DNA of 64,000 nucleotides, from contig NZ_CP071518.1 in NCBI RefSeq assembly GCF_016613535.2, positions 3,869,293 to 3,933,292 of the forward strand. Direction: 5' to 3'. The notes under the pieces are model-generated. The model made no database searches, was not told the origin of the DNA, and saw only the letters and a program-made list of their open reading frames with translations. The stretch's first letter is position 1. Every line of letters begins with the position of its first letter. This stretch comes from Lysobacter solisilvae (lineage in GTDB: Bacteria > Pseudomonadota > Gammaproteobacteria > Xanthomonadales > Xanthomonadaceae). The position numbers and the translations under genes are program-made. Below, piece by piece: positions 15,647-22,547 of the stretch.

Positions 15647-17710
15647 ATGTCCTACTCGACACCCACCATCCGCAACGTGGCCCTCGCGGGCCATCCCGCC
15701 GCCGGCAAGACCACGCTCTTCGAAGCCCTGCTGCAGGCCGGCGGCGCGATCCAGACAGCAGGCAACGTCGAGCGCGGCAGCACGGTCTCGGACTTTGATC
15801 CGATCGAGCGACAACGCGGACATTCCCTCGACGTGGGCATCGCCAGCATCGACCGCGCCGCGGCTGCTGGACAGCACTTCCACGTCAACCTGATCGACAC
15901 CCCCGGCTATCCCGATTTCCGAGGCCCCGCGCTGTCCGCGCTGGCGGCGGTGGAGACGGTCGCGATCGTGGTGGACGCCGACAACGGCGTGGAGTACGGC
16001 ACGCGCCGCATGATGGAGTACGCCAAGGCACGCGGACTGTGCCGGGTGCTGGTGGTCAACAAGATCGACCACGCCGACGCGAAGGCCGGCCAGGTGCTGC
16101 AGGACCTGCGCGACGCCTTCGGCCCCGAGTGCCTGCCCCTCAACCTGCCCGCGCAGGGCGGCAAGGCGGTCATCGACTGCTTCGGCAACACCCAGGGCGA
16201 GAGCGATCTGGGCGCGGTGGCCGACTGGCACCAGAAGATCATCGACCAGGTGGTCGAGGTGAACGAGACGGTGATGGAGCACTACCTGGACCTGGGCGAA
16301 GGCGGCCTGTCGGGCGAGGAGCTCCATGACGCGTTCGAGCAGTGCCTGCGCGAGGGCCACCTGGTGCCGGTGCTGTTCTGTTCGGCGCGCAGCGGCGTGG
16401 GCATCAAGGAACTGCTCGACACCGCCGAGCGCCTGTTTCCGCATCCGGGCGAAGCCAATCCCCCCGCCTTCGCCAAGGGCAGCAACGGCGCGAGCGAACC
16501 GGTCGAGTCCACGCCCGATCCGTCGCGCCATGTGATCGCCGACGTCTTCAAGATCACCAACGATCCCTTCGTCGGCAAGCTCGGCATCTTCCGGGTGTAC
16601 CAGGGGACGGTGAAGAAGGACACGCAGCTGTTCGTCGGCGACGCCAAGAAGCCGTTCAAGGTCGGCCACCTGTTCAAGCTCAAGGGCAAGGACCACATCG
16701 AGATCGACCAGGCCATTCCCGGCGACATCGCCGCGGTGGCCAAGATCGACGACCTGCACTTCGACGCGGTCCTGCACGACAGCCACGACGAGGACCAGAT
16801 CCACCTGGCGCCGCTGGACTTCCCCAAGCCGATGTTCGGCCTGGCGGTGGAGGCCGCGCACAAGGGCCAGGAGCAGAAGCTGGCCACGGCGCTGCACAAG
16901 CTGGCCGAGGAGGATCCGTGTTTCGTCGTCGAACACGAACCGGAGACCAACGAGACGGTGATCCGCGGCCTGTCCGACCTGCACCTGCGCGTCAACATCG
17001 ATCGCCTCAAGGACCGGTACGGCGTCGAGGTGACCTCGCGCCCGCCGCGCATCGCCTACCGCGAGACCGTCGCCGGCAAGGCCGAGGGCCACCACCGCCA
17101 CAAGAAGCAGACCGGCGGCGCGGGGCAGTTCGGCGAAGTGTTCCTGCGGGTGGAGCCGCTGCCGCGCGGCACCGGCTTCGAGTTCGTCGACGAGGTCAAG
17201 GGCGGCACGATCCCCGGCCAGTTCATGCCCGCGGTGGAAAAGGGCGTGCGCCAGGTGCTCAAGGGCGGTGCGATCGCCGGCTATCCGATGCAGGACGTCC
17301 GCGTGATCGTCTACGACGGCAAGCACCACCCGGTGGACAGCAAGGAGGTGGCCTTCGTGGCGGCCGGCAAGAAGGCCTTCATGGACGCGATCATCAAGGC
17401 GCGGCCGCAGGTGCTGGAGCCGATCGTCGACCTGGAGGTCAACGCGCCCGAGCAGAACATGGGCGACATCAGCGGCGGCCTGGCGAGCAAGCGCGCCCGC
17501 ATCAACGGCACCGATTCGACGCGCGGCAACGAGATCATCGTCAAGGCGCAGGTGCCGCTGTCGGAGCTGGAAGGGTATGCCGCCGAGCTCAAGTCGGTGA
17601 CTGCGGGACGGGGGCGGTATTCGCTGGATTTCAGCCACTACGAGCCGGTCCCGCCGCAGGTGCAGCAGAAGCTGGTGGAGTCGTTCAAGCCGCATGTGGA
17701 GGAGGATTAG
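15647..17710 (+). CDS. EF-G-like translational GTPase (EF-G2 type)
   Basis: A 687-residue protein with full EF-G architecture: G domain, domain II, III, IV, and V with the C-terminal Ser/Tyr-rich GRGRYSLDFSHYEPVP. The start at 15647 follows GGGAGAAA; the upstream in-frame extension is not protein-like. G1 is GHPAAGKTTL and G4 is NKID. The G3 motif reads DTPGYPDF, with Tyr where canonical EF-G has the catalytic His (DTPGHVDF). That is a mark of EF-G2-like paralogues, some of which (mycobacterial EF-G2) lack ribosome-stimulated GTPase activity. It stands alone, away from rpsL/rpsG/tuf, which supports a paralogue. Confidence 0.88.
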   Translation: MSYSTPTIRNVALAGHPAAGKTTLFEALLQAGGAIQTAGNVERGSTVSDFDPIERQRGHSLDVGIASIDRAAAAGQHFHVNLIDTPGYPDFRGPALSALAAVETVAIVVDADNGVEYGTRRMMEYAKARGLCRVLVVNKIDHADAKAGQVLQDLRDAFGPECLPLNLPAQGGKAVIDCFGNTQGESDLGAVADWHQKIIDQVVEVNETVMEHYLDLGEGGLSGEELHDAFEQCLREGHLVPVLFCSARSGVGIKELLDTAERLFPHPGEANPPAFAKGSNGASEPVESTPDPSRHVIADVFKITNDPFVGKLGIFRVYQGTVKKDTQLFVGDAKKPFKVGHLFKLKGKDHIEIDQAIPGDIAAVAKIDDLHFDAVLHDSHDEDQIHLAPLDFPKPMFGLAVEAAHKGQEQKLATALHKLAEEDPCFVVEHEPETNETVIRGLSDLHLRVNIDRLKDRYGVEVTSRPPRIAYRETVAGKAEGHHRHKKQTGGAGQFGEVFLRVEPLPRGTGFEFVDEVKGGTIPGQFMPAVEKGVRQVLKGGAIAGYPMQDVRVIVYDGKHHPVDSKEVAFVAAGKKAFMDAIIKARPQVLEPIVDLEVNAPEQNMGDISGGLASKRARINGTDSTRGNEIIVKAQVPLSELEGYAAELKSVTAGRGRYSLDFSHYEPVPPQVQQKLVESFKPHVEED

Positions 17711-17859
17711 GCGTCGGCGGGCTTTCCAACCTTGTGAGCGGGGGAAGAGGGTGATTCGCGGCGATCTGCCGCCCCCATCCCAACCGTCCCGGCCAGCAGG
17801 CCTAGCCTGCTGGCGTTCGATGACGCGCGGACCAGTGGTCCGCAAGCGCGTCCTCTCAC

Positions 17860-17915
17860 CCCCCGCGAAGCGGGGGAAGGGGCTTCAACTCCCTCCCCCG
17901 CTGTGCGGGGGAGGG
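17860..17915. repeat. Two adjacent palindromes, dispersed intergenic repeat
   Basis: Hairpin 1 is CCCCCGC-GAA-GCGGGGG (17860-17876). Hairpin 2 is CCCTCCCCCGC-TGT-GCGGGGGAGGG (17891-17915), a perfect 11-bp stem followed by G-rich sequence. It resembles a common GC-rich palindromic repeat in intergenic DNA of proteobacteria. It lies in the 294-base gap after the EF-G-like gene and may reduce read-through. Otherwise nothing is seen in 17711-18004. Confidence 0.7.
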
Positions 17916-18004
17916 TTGGGGTGGGGGCCGACGGTCGCGGCGCCGCATCACCGCACCTCCGCGCGCACAGGCACACTGCGCATCCATCCCAAGCGCGACC
18001 TGCC

Positions 18005-18580
18005 ATGAAACAGTTCCTCCTCACCCTGCTCGGCGCGCTCACCGCGGTGGTGGTCGCCCTGGTCGTCTACGACCGCCTGGTGGTGGCGCCGCGGCAGGCG
18101 GCGCAGCTGGAGGCCGCGCAGCAAGCGCACCAGATCAGCGTGGCCAGCGCCGATGCGCAAGCGCAGCAGATCGCCGCGTCACTCGACGCTTCGGTAGACC
18201 GCAGCGTGGCCGATGCGCAGCAGGCGATGGATGACCTGGCCAACGAGCAGGATCGGCGGCGGCTCGCCGCCGATGCGCTGGCGCGGGCGTCGATGATGCG
18301 GGCCGCGCTCGCCGAGTACTACATGTCCGAAGGTCGCTGGCCCCCCAACGCCGCGGCGGCGGGCATCGGCGCCCCGGACAGTTTCGCCGGGGGCGCGGTG
18401 GCCGGCATCGACGTCGACAACAGCGGCGGGATCGCCATCCGCTTGAATGCGAAGCTGTCCGCCGACGCCCGCATCCGGCTCACCCCGCGCGTGTCGCCGG
18501 ACAACGGCATGATCCAGTGGCGGTGCGTCGTGCAGGGATCGCCTGAAGTGTCGCGCTACCTGCCGGCCTGTCGCGACTGA
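18005..18580 (+). CDS. Membrane-anchored pilin-like domain protein
   Basis: A 191-residue protein. It has an N-terminal hydrophobic anchor (residues 4-24), a long Ala/Gln-rich helix (30-100, probably coiled coil), and a C-terminal domain with the pilin-like pattern YYMSEGRWPPNAAAAGI...GIDVDNSGGIAIRL...WRCVVQG...LPACRD, including the two cysteines that form the D-loop in type IV pilins. It lacks the G-FTLIE prepilin cleavage motif, so it may stay as a fixed inner-membrane protein rather than be assembled into a fibre (inference). No pil genes are nearby. Confidence 0.7.
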   Translation: MKQFLLTLLGALTAVVVALVVYDRLVVAPRQAAQLEAAQQAHQISVASADAQAQQIAASLDASVDRSVADAQQAMDDLANEQDRRRLAADALARASMMRAALAEYYMSEGRWPPNAAAAGIGAPDSFAGGAVAGIDVDNSGGIAIRLNAKLSADARIRLTPRVSPDNGMIQWRCVVQGSPEVSRYLPACRD

Positions 18581-18656
18581 GGACCACGGCGCCAGGCGAA
18601 CCACGGGGGCTACGCGGCACCTGCAAGCACCAGTTGCGGTACTCCGACATTTCTCT

Positions 18657-18795
18657 TTACGGTCGAGCTGCGGCCCGCCGAACAGTCCTGATTACGGTCG
18701 AGCTGCGGCGCACCGAACACTTCGATTACGGTCGAGCTGCGGTGTGCCGAACCGCCCTTCCACGGTCGAGCCACATCGCGCCGACCTGCTTGCCT
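18657..18795. repeat. Degenerate tandem repeat, about four units of 34-35 bp
   Basis: Units begin near 18657, 18692, 18726 and 18761 with TTACGGTCGAGCTGCGG-like sequence and then CCGAAC. A fifth, more diverged start (TACGGCCGAGCC) is near 18793. Later units are increasingly degenerate. It lies in the 423-base gene-poor gap between the pilin-like gene and a small ORF. There are no spacers between units, so it is not a CRISPR. The rest of 18581-19003 shows nothing. Confidence 0.75.
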
Positions 18796-19003
18796 ACGGC
18801 CGAGCCACCGGCCGGCGCCGCCGGTTCTTGAGACCGCCCGCCGGCCGCCACGCACCCCGGCATGCGCTTTGCAGCGCCGATCACACTTCGGAAGATGACG
18901 CCCCGTTCACGCCGCGGCGCAGGCTCCCGGGTGTGACTTCAATCGCAGAAGCGCATCGCGAACGCGGGTTTCATCGGTGCTGCCTACAGGGGGGCACATC
19001 GAT

Positions 19004-19147
19004 ATGAACGCTGGTCGCCACACTCCATCCTTCAATACCTCCGAGCGGATCGTCCGCAGCCTGCTCGCCGCCGCACTGATCGCGGCGGTCATCTGGTCGC
19101 TCACCGGCAACGCTTCGCCGGAAGTCATCGTCAGCCGCTTCTGGTAA
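19004..19147 (+). CDS. Small single-span membrane protein, 47 aa
   Basis: ATG at 19004 to TAA at 19145, with AGGGGGG about ten bases upstream. The product has a charged N terminus (MNAGRHTPSFNTSERIVRS), one hydrophobic helix (LLAAALIAAVIWSL) and a short tail. No family is recognised. Sequence just after the stop (19148-19195) contains degenerate AACGGCTGGTAA-like short repeats. It could be a spurious ORF. Confidence 0.45.
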   Translation: MNAGRHTPSFNTSERIVRSLLAAALIAAVIWSLTGNASPEVIVSRFW

Positions 19148-19285
19148 ACAACGGCTGGTAAGCAACGGCTCGTAACAACGGCTGGCAACGGCCGGGCCAG
19201 CACCCGCCAGGCAACTTCGGGCAGGACATCAGGCAGGAACCGGTCCCGCGGTGCGGGCTCCTCCCGCGGACCGGACGCGACCGGC

Positions 19286-19291
19286 TAGCAT
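19286..19291 (+). promoter_or_regulatory. Candidate -10 (TAGCAT), leaderless start of the thioredoxin-like gene
   Basis: TAGCAT ends 6 bases before the ATG at 19298, and no ribosome binding site is present. This matches the arrangement seen at ispB and suggests a leaderless transcript. The evidence is the spacing only. Confidence 0.35.
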
Positions 19292-19297
19292 CGGCGC

Positions 19298-19663
19298 ATG
19301 GAAGACTCCGCCCATCCCCGCTTCTTCGACCACTTCCCCATGCGCCGCGTCACCGCGGCCTCGCTGGACGACGCGCTCGCCGCCGATGGCGCGCTGCGGA
19401 TCGTGTTCCTGTGGGGGAAGGACTGTCCGAACTGCGACATCGCCAAGGGCCAGATGCTGCTGACGCCGGAACGGTTCACCTGGCCGGACGTGGAGTGGCT
19501 GCACGACAACGTGTACGAAGACCCGGCGATGGCCACGCGCATGGGCCTGCACGGCATTCCGGCGTTCTTCGTCTACCGCGGGGCCACGAGGCTTGGCCGC
19601 ATGAGCCAGTGGCCGGGGACGGCCGAGTTCGTCCAGGCCATTGAAAGGCTGCGCGCGCGCTGA
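19298..19663 (+). CDS. Thioredoxin-fold protein
   Basis: A 121-residue cytoplasmic thioredoxin-like protein. The redox pair is GKDCPNCD near residue 46 (CPNC instead of CGPC). The cis-proline loop is GIPAFFVYRG near 88, and a short C-terminal helix follows. The altered active site implies a different redox potential or partner from TrxA. There is no signal peptide. A start at the inner Met (19340) is possible. Confidence 0.82.
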   Translation: MEDSAHPRFFDHFPMRRVTAASLDDALAADGALRIVFLWGKDCPNCDIAKGQMLLTPERFTWPDVEWLHDNVYEDPAMATRMGLHGIPAFFVYRGATRLGRMSQWPGTAEFVQAIERLRAR

Positions 19664-19766
19664 CCGGGCCGTTGCGCAGACGCAACAGCTCGTCCGCGCC
19701 AAGGGCTACGCGCCGGCTGCCCGCGCGGGCACACTCTCCAGCCTCCCCCTCGCCAGGTGCGACGCC

Positions 19767-20450
19767 ATGCCCCTGTTCGATACCTCCACCTTGCTGGCCT
19801 ATCTCGCCGCGGCGGTCGTGCTGGTGCTGGTCCCCGGTCCCGGCACCGCGTGGATCGTGGCGCAGACGGTGGCCGGCGGCACCGCGCGTGGCCTGCGCGC
19901 GGGCCTGGGACTGGAAACCGCCACGCTCATCCACGCCCTGGCCGCGGGCCTGGGGCTGTCCGCGATCCTGGCCACCTCGGCGTTGGCCTTCGACCTGCTC
20001 AAGTACGCCGGCGCCGCCTACCTGGTCTGGCTGGGCATCCGCGCCTGGCGCGGCGCGCCGGCGGACGACGCGCGGGCAGATGACGCCCTGCCCGACCTGG
20101 CAGGGCCGGTCGAAGCGGGCACGGCGGCCGCGTCCGTCCCGACCCCCGCCCGCGCCGTCTATTGGCGCTCGGTGGTGACCGGCGTGCTCAACCCGAAAGT
20201 CGCGCTGTTCTTCCTCGCCTTCCTGCCGCAGTTCGTGCATCCCGAGCGCGGCCACGTCTGGCTGCAGTTCTTCGTGCTGGGCGTGCTGCTGTCGATGATC
20301 GGCATGAGCCACAGCGCCGTGCTCAGCGTGACGATCGGCCGGGTCGGCCGGCGCCTGCGCGGCAGCGCGCGTGCGGCGCGCTGGCGCCAGCGGACCCTAG
20401 GTGCCTTCTTCGTCGGCCTCGGCGTGCGGCTGGCGGTGCAGCAGCGCTAG
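19767..20450 (+). CDS. LysE/RhtB-family amino-acid exporter
   Basis: A 227-residue inner-membrane protein with about six hydrophobic segments. The N-terminal LVLVPGPGTAWIVAQTVAGG is the hallmark of the LysE/RhtB family, which exports amino acids or homoserine lactones. GLGLETATLIHALAAGLGLS and LNPKVALFFLAFLPQFV are the other conserved blocks. The middle loop (residues 120-150) is longer and Ala/Asp-rich. The substrate is unknown. The start at 19767 begins the first transmembrane segment; the upstream in-frame extension is not protein-like. Confidence 0.88.
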   Translation: MPLFDTSTLLAYLAAAVVLVLVPGPGTAWIVAQTVAGGTARGLRAGLGLETATLIHALAAGLGLSAILATSALAFDLLKYAGAAYLVWLGIRAWRGAPADDARADDALPDLAGPVEAGTAAASVPTPARAVYWRSVVTGVLNPKVALFFLAFLPQFVHPERGHVWLQFFVLGVLLSMIGMSHSAVLSVTIGRVGRRLRGSARAARWRQRTLGAFFVGLGVRLAVQQR

Positions 20451-20551
20451 CGACACCCGGGCACGGCCCAAGCGGCTTTGCGCGACGCCGTTCACGCGTG
20501 GTCCAAGGCGGGCGATGCCATGCTGGCGTCCCTCCCGACCGAGTGCGAACC

Positions 20552-21127
20552 ATGAATCCGCAGCGACGCCAGATCGTTCTCGCCACGCTCGCCGGCGGCG
20601 CCGTGCTGCTGACCAGTGGTTGCTCCACGCTCGAGGCCGTCGGCGCGCTGCTGGGCAACCAGCTCAACTTCAGCCAGGGCCAGCTGCAGCAGGCGCTGGA
20701 CCGCAACTTTCCCAAGCACTACGACAAGATGGGCGGCCTGATCTCGATGACACTGCTCAACCCGCGGCTGTCGATTCCGCAGGGTTCCAGCCGCCTGCGG
20801 CTGGATTTCGACCTGGGCATGGGCGCGCTGGGCAGCGACAGCAGCCGCGCCGACGGCCACTTCGCCCTCACCAGCGCGCTGCGCTGGGACGGCAACACGC
20901 GCGGGCTGCACCTGCAGGAACCCGCGCTGGAACACGTCGAGGTGCCGGCGCTGGGCGGCGTGATGAATTCATCGGCACGCGGACTGCTCAACACCTGGCT
21001 GGCACAATACGCACGCGACGAACCGGTCTACCGCTTCGACAACACCCTGCTCGACCGGCTGGGCTCGCGCCGCATCGGCCGGACCGACATCGAAAACGGC
21101 CAGGTCACGGTCCACCTGGATAACTGA
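20552..21127 (+). CDS. DUF1439 lipoprotein (YceB-like)
   Basis: A 191-residue exported lipoprotein. The signal peptide MNPQRRQIVLATLAGGAVLLTSGC has lipobox TSGC. The remainder has the DUF1439/tubular-lipid-binding-like pattern: NFSQGQLQQALDRNFPKHY, then beta-rich stretches, RLDFDLGMGALGS, and a C-terminal IENGQVTVHL. The function of the family is unknown; a lipid-binding role is inferred from related folds. Confidence 0.85.
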   Translation: MNPQRRQIVLATLAGGAVLLTSGCSTLEAVGALLGNQLNFSQGQLQQALDRNFPKHYDKMGGLISMTLLNPRLSIPQGSSRLRLDFDLGMGALGSDSSRADGHFALTSALRWDGNTRGLHLQEPALEHVEVPALGGVMNSSARGLLNTWLAQYARDEPVYRFDNTLLDRLGSRRIGRTDIENGQVTVHLDN

Positions 21128-21139
21128 CACACCCGCCCC

Positions 21140-21919
21140 ATGCCTGCCTTCGCTTCGACCGCTTCGCCCCGCCCCCTCCCTGACGGCGTCCTTTCGCCCC
21201 GTCGTGCGCTCGCCGTGCTGGCGGCCACGCTGCTGGTGCTGGGCCTGTCGGCCTGCGGCGGCAAGGGCGGCTCGGACCCCACGGGTCGCGCCGATGGCAA
21301 AGGCGGCAGCGAACAGCTGCCCGCGCCCACCGGGACGGCGGGCGGCGTGACCGGCATGCCGACCGCGCCGGGCCCGGGCCACGTCGGTCCGCCGACGGAG
21401 GAGATGGCCGAAGGCGTCGTCCTGGATGAGAACGGCAATCCCCTTCCGCCGGCGCTGGGTCCGGACGGCGAGCCGCTGGATCCGGCGACCCTGCCCGCCG
21501 CCGCCATGCCGCCCGGCGCCGAGGACGCCTTGCCGCTCCCGCCCGAACCCACCCCGGAAGACGCGGTGGCCGTCGTGCGCGACTACTACGCGGCTCTCAA
21601 CGGCGGCGACTTCCCGCGCGCCCATGCGATGTGGGCCGACGAAGGCCGCGCCAGCGGGCAATCCGCCACGCAGTTCGCGGCCGGCTTCGCCGACGCCACC
21701 GGCATCTCGGTCGAAGTGATGCCGCCGGGCCGCATCGATGCGGGCGCCGGACAGCGGCACATCGAAGTGCCGGTGGCCTACACGGTCACCCTGCGCGACG
21801 GCAGCCTGCGTCGCTACGTGGGCGCCTACACCCTGCGCCGCACCGTGGTCGACGGCGCTAGCGCCGAGCAGCGTGCGTGGCGGATCGGCTCGGCGGACAT
21901 CCGCCAGCTGGACCGCTGA
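21140..21919 (+). CDS. Lipoprotein with NTF2-like C-terminal domain
   Basis: A 259-residue protein. The hydrophobic stretch near residues 23-38 ends in lipobox LSAC, then comes a long disordered Gly/Pro linker (40-135), then a compact domain (TPEDAVAVVRDYYAALNGGDFPRAHAMW... to the end) with the SnoaL/NTF2-like pattern. It lies 13 bases after the DUF1439 lipoprotein gene, so it is probably in the same operon. No catalytic role can be assigned. Confidence 0.75.
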   Translation: MPAFASTASPRPLPDGVLSPRRALAVLAATLLVLGLSACGGKGGSDPTGRADGKGGSEQLPAPTGTAGGVTGMPTAPGPGHVGPPTEEMAEGVVLDENGNPLPPALGPDGEPLDPATLPAAAMPPGAEDALPLPPEPTPEDAVAVVRDYYAALNGGDFPRAHAMWADEGRASGQSATQFAAGFADATGISVEVMPPGRIDAGAGQRHIEVPVAYTVTLRDGSLRRYVGAYTLRRTVVDGASAEQRAWRIGSADIRQLDR

Positions 21920-21956
21920 GGCCGCGCGCGGCGTGCACACGCCGCGACGAAGTGTC

Positions 21957-22523
21957 GTGACCGGTTCCGGTTCCCTGCGCAGCGCGGATACTTCCGTGGC
22001 CGATGTCCCCGCGGTCATCGCGGTGCTGGATACGAACGTGTGCCTGGACCTGTTCGTGTTCGACGACGCCCGCGCGGCCCCGCTGCGGCACGCATTGCAG
22101 CAACGCACGCTGCAGGCAATCACCGATGCCGATTGCCGCGACGAATGGCGGCGCGTGCTGGCCTATCCGCAGTGGATGCTGCCGGCGGCGGCCCAGGCCG
22201 CGCACCTGGCGCGGTTCGATGCGATGGTCACGATCACCGCGACTACGCCGGGCGACCCGATGCCCAGCGTCGCCGTGCCCCGCTGCCGGGATGGCGACGA
22301 CCAGAAGTTCCTCGATCTGGCCGCGCGCGTCGGCGCGCGCTGGCTGCTCACCCGCGACAGCGAACTGCTGCGCCTGTCGCGGCGCACGCAGCGCGACTTC
22401 GGCTGCGTGGTGCTGACGCCGCAGGCGTGGGCCGATTCGATGCAGGCCGATCCGACAGGACCCGATCCGATGCGGGCCGATCCGACAGGACCCGGTTCGG
22501 TCGGCGCCACTGGACCGGGCTGA
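21957..22523 (+). CDS. PIN-domain protein (COG1569-like)
   Basis: A PIN-fold nuclease domain. VLDTNVCLDLFVF carries the first acidic residue near position 24, DCRDEWRRVL the second, and CRDGDDQKFLDLAARVGARWLLTRDSELL the C-terminal acidic pair. This subfamily is annotated as toxin of toxin-antitoxin systems, but no antitoxin gene adjoins it. The start is unsure: GTG at 21957 or GTG at 21996, neither with a clear ribosome binding site. The C terminus contains a 30-bp duplicated segment encoding two copies of M-A/R-ADPTGP. Confidence 0.75.
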   Translation: MTGSGSLRSADTSVADVPAVIAVLDTNVCLDLFVFDDARAAPLRHALQQRTLQAITDADCRDEWRRVLAYPQWMLPAAAQAAHLARFDAMVTITATTPGDPMPSVAVPRCRDGDDQKFLDLAARVGARWLLTRDSELLRLSRRTQRDFGCVVLTPQAWADSMQADPTGPDPMRADPTGPGSVGATGPG

Positions 22524-22547
22524 GGGCGAGTCGCCCCCGCCCGCCGA

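Noticed and set aside
21957-22523. Complete toxin-antitoxin system with the PIN protein
   Set aside because: No short co-directional antitoxin gene is found on either side; upstream is a lipoprotein and downstream a convergent barrel protein.
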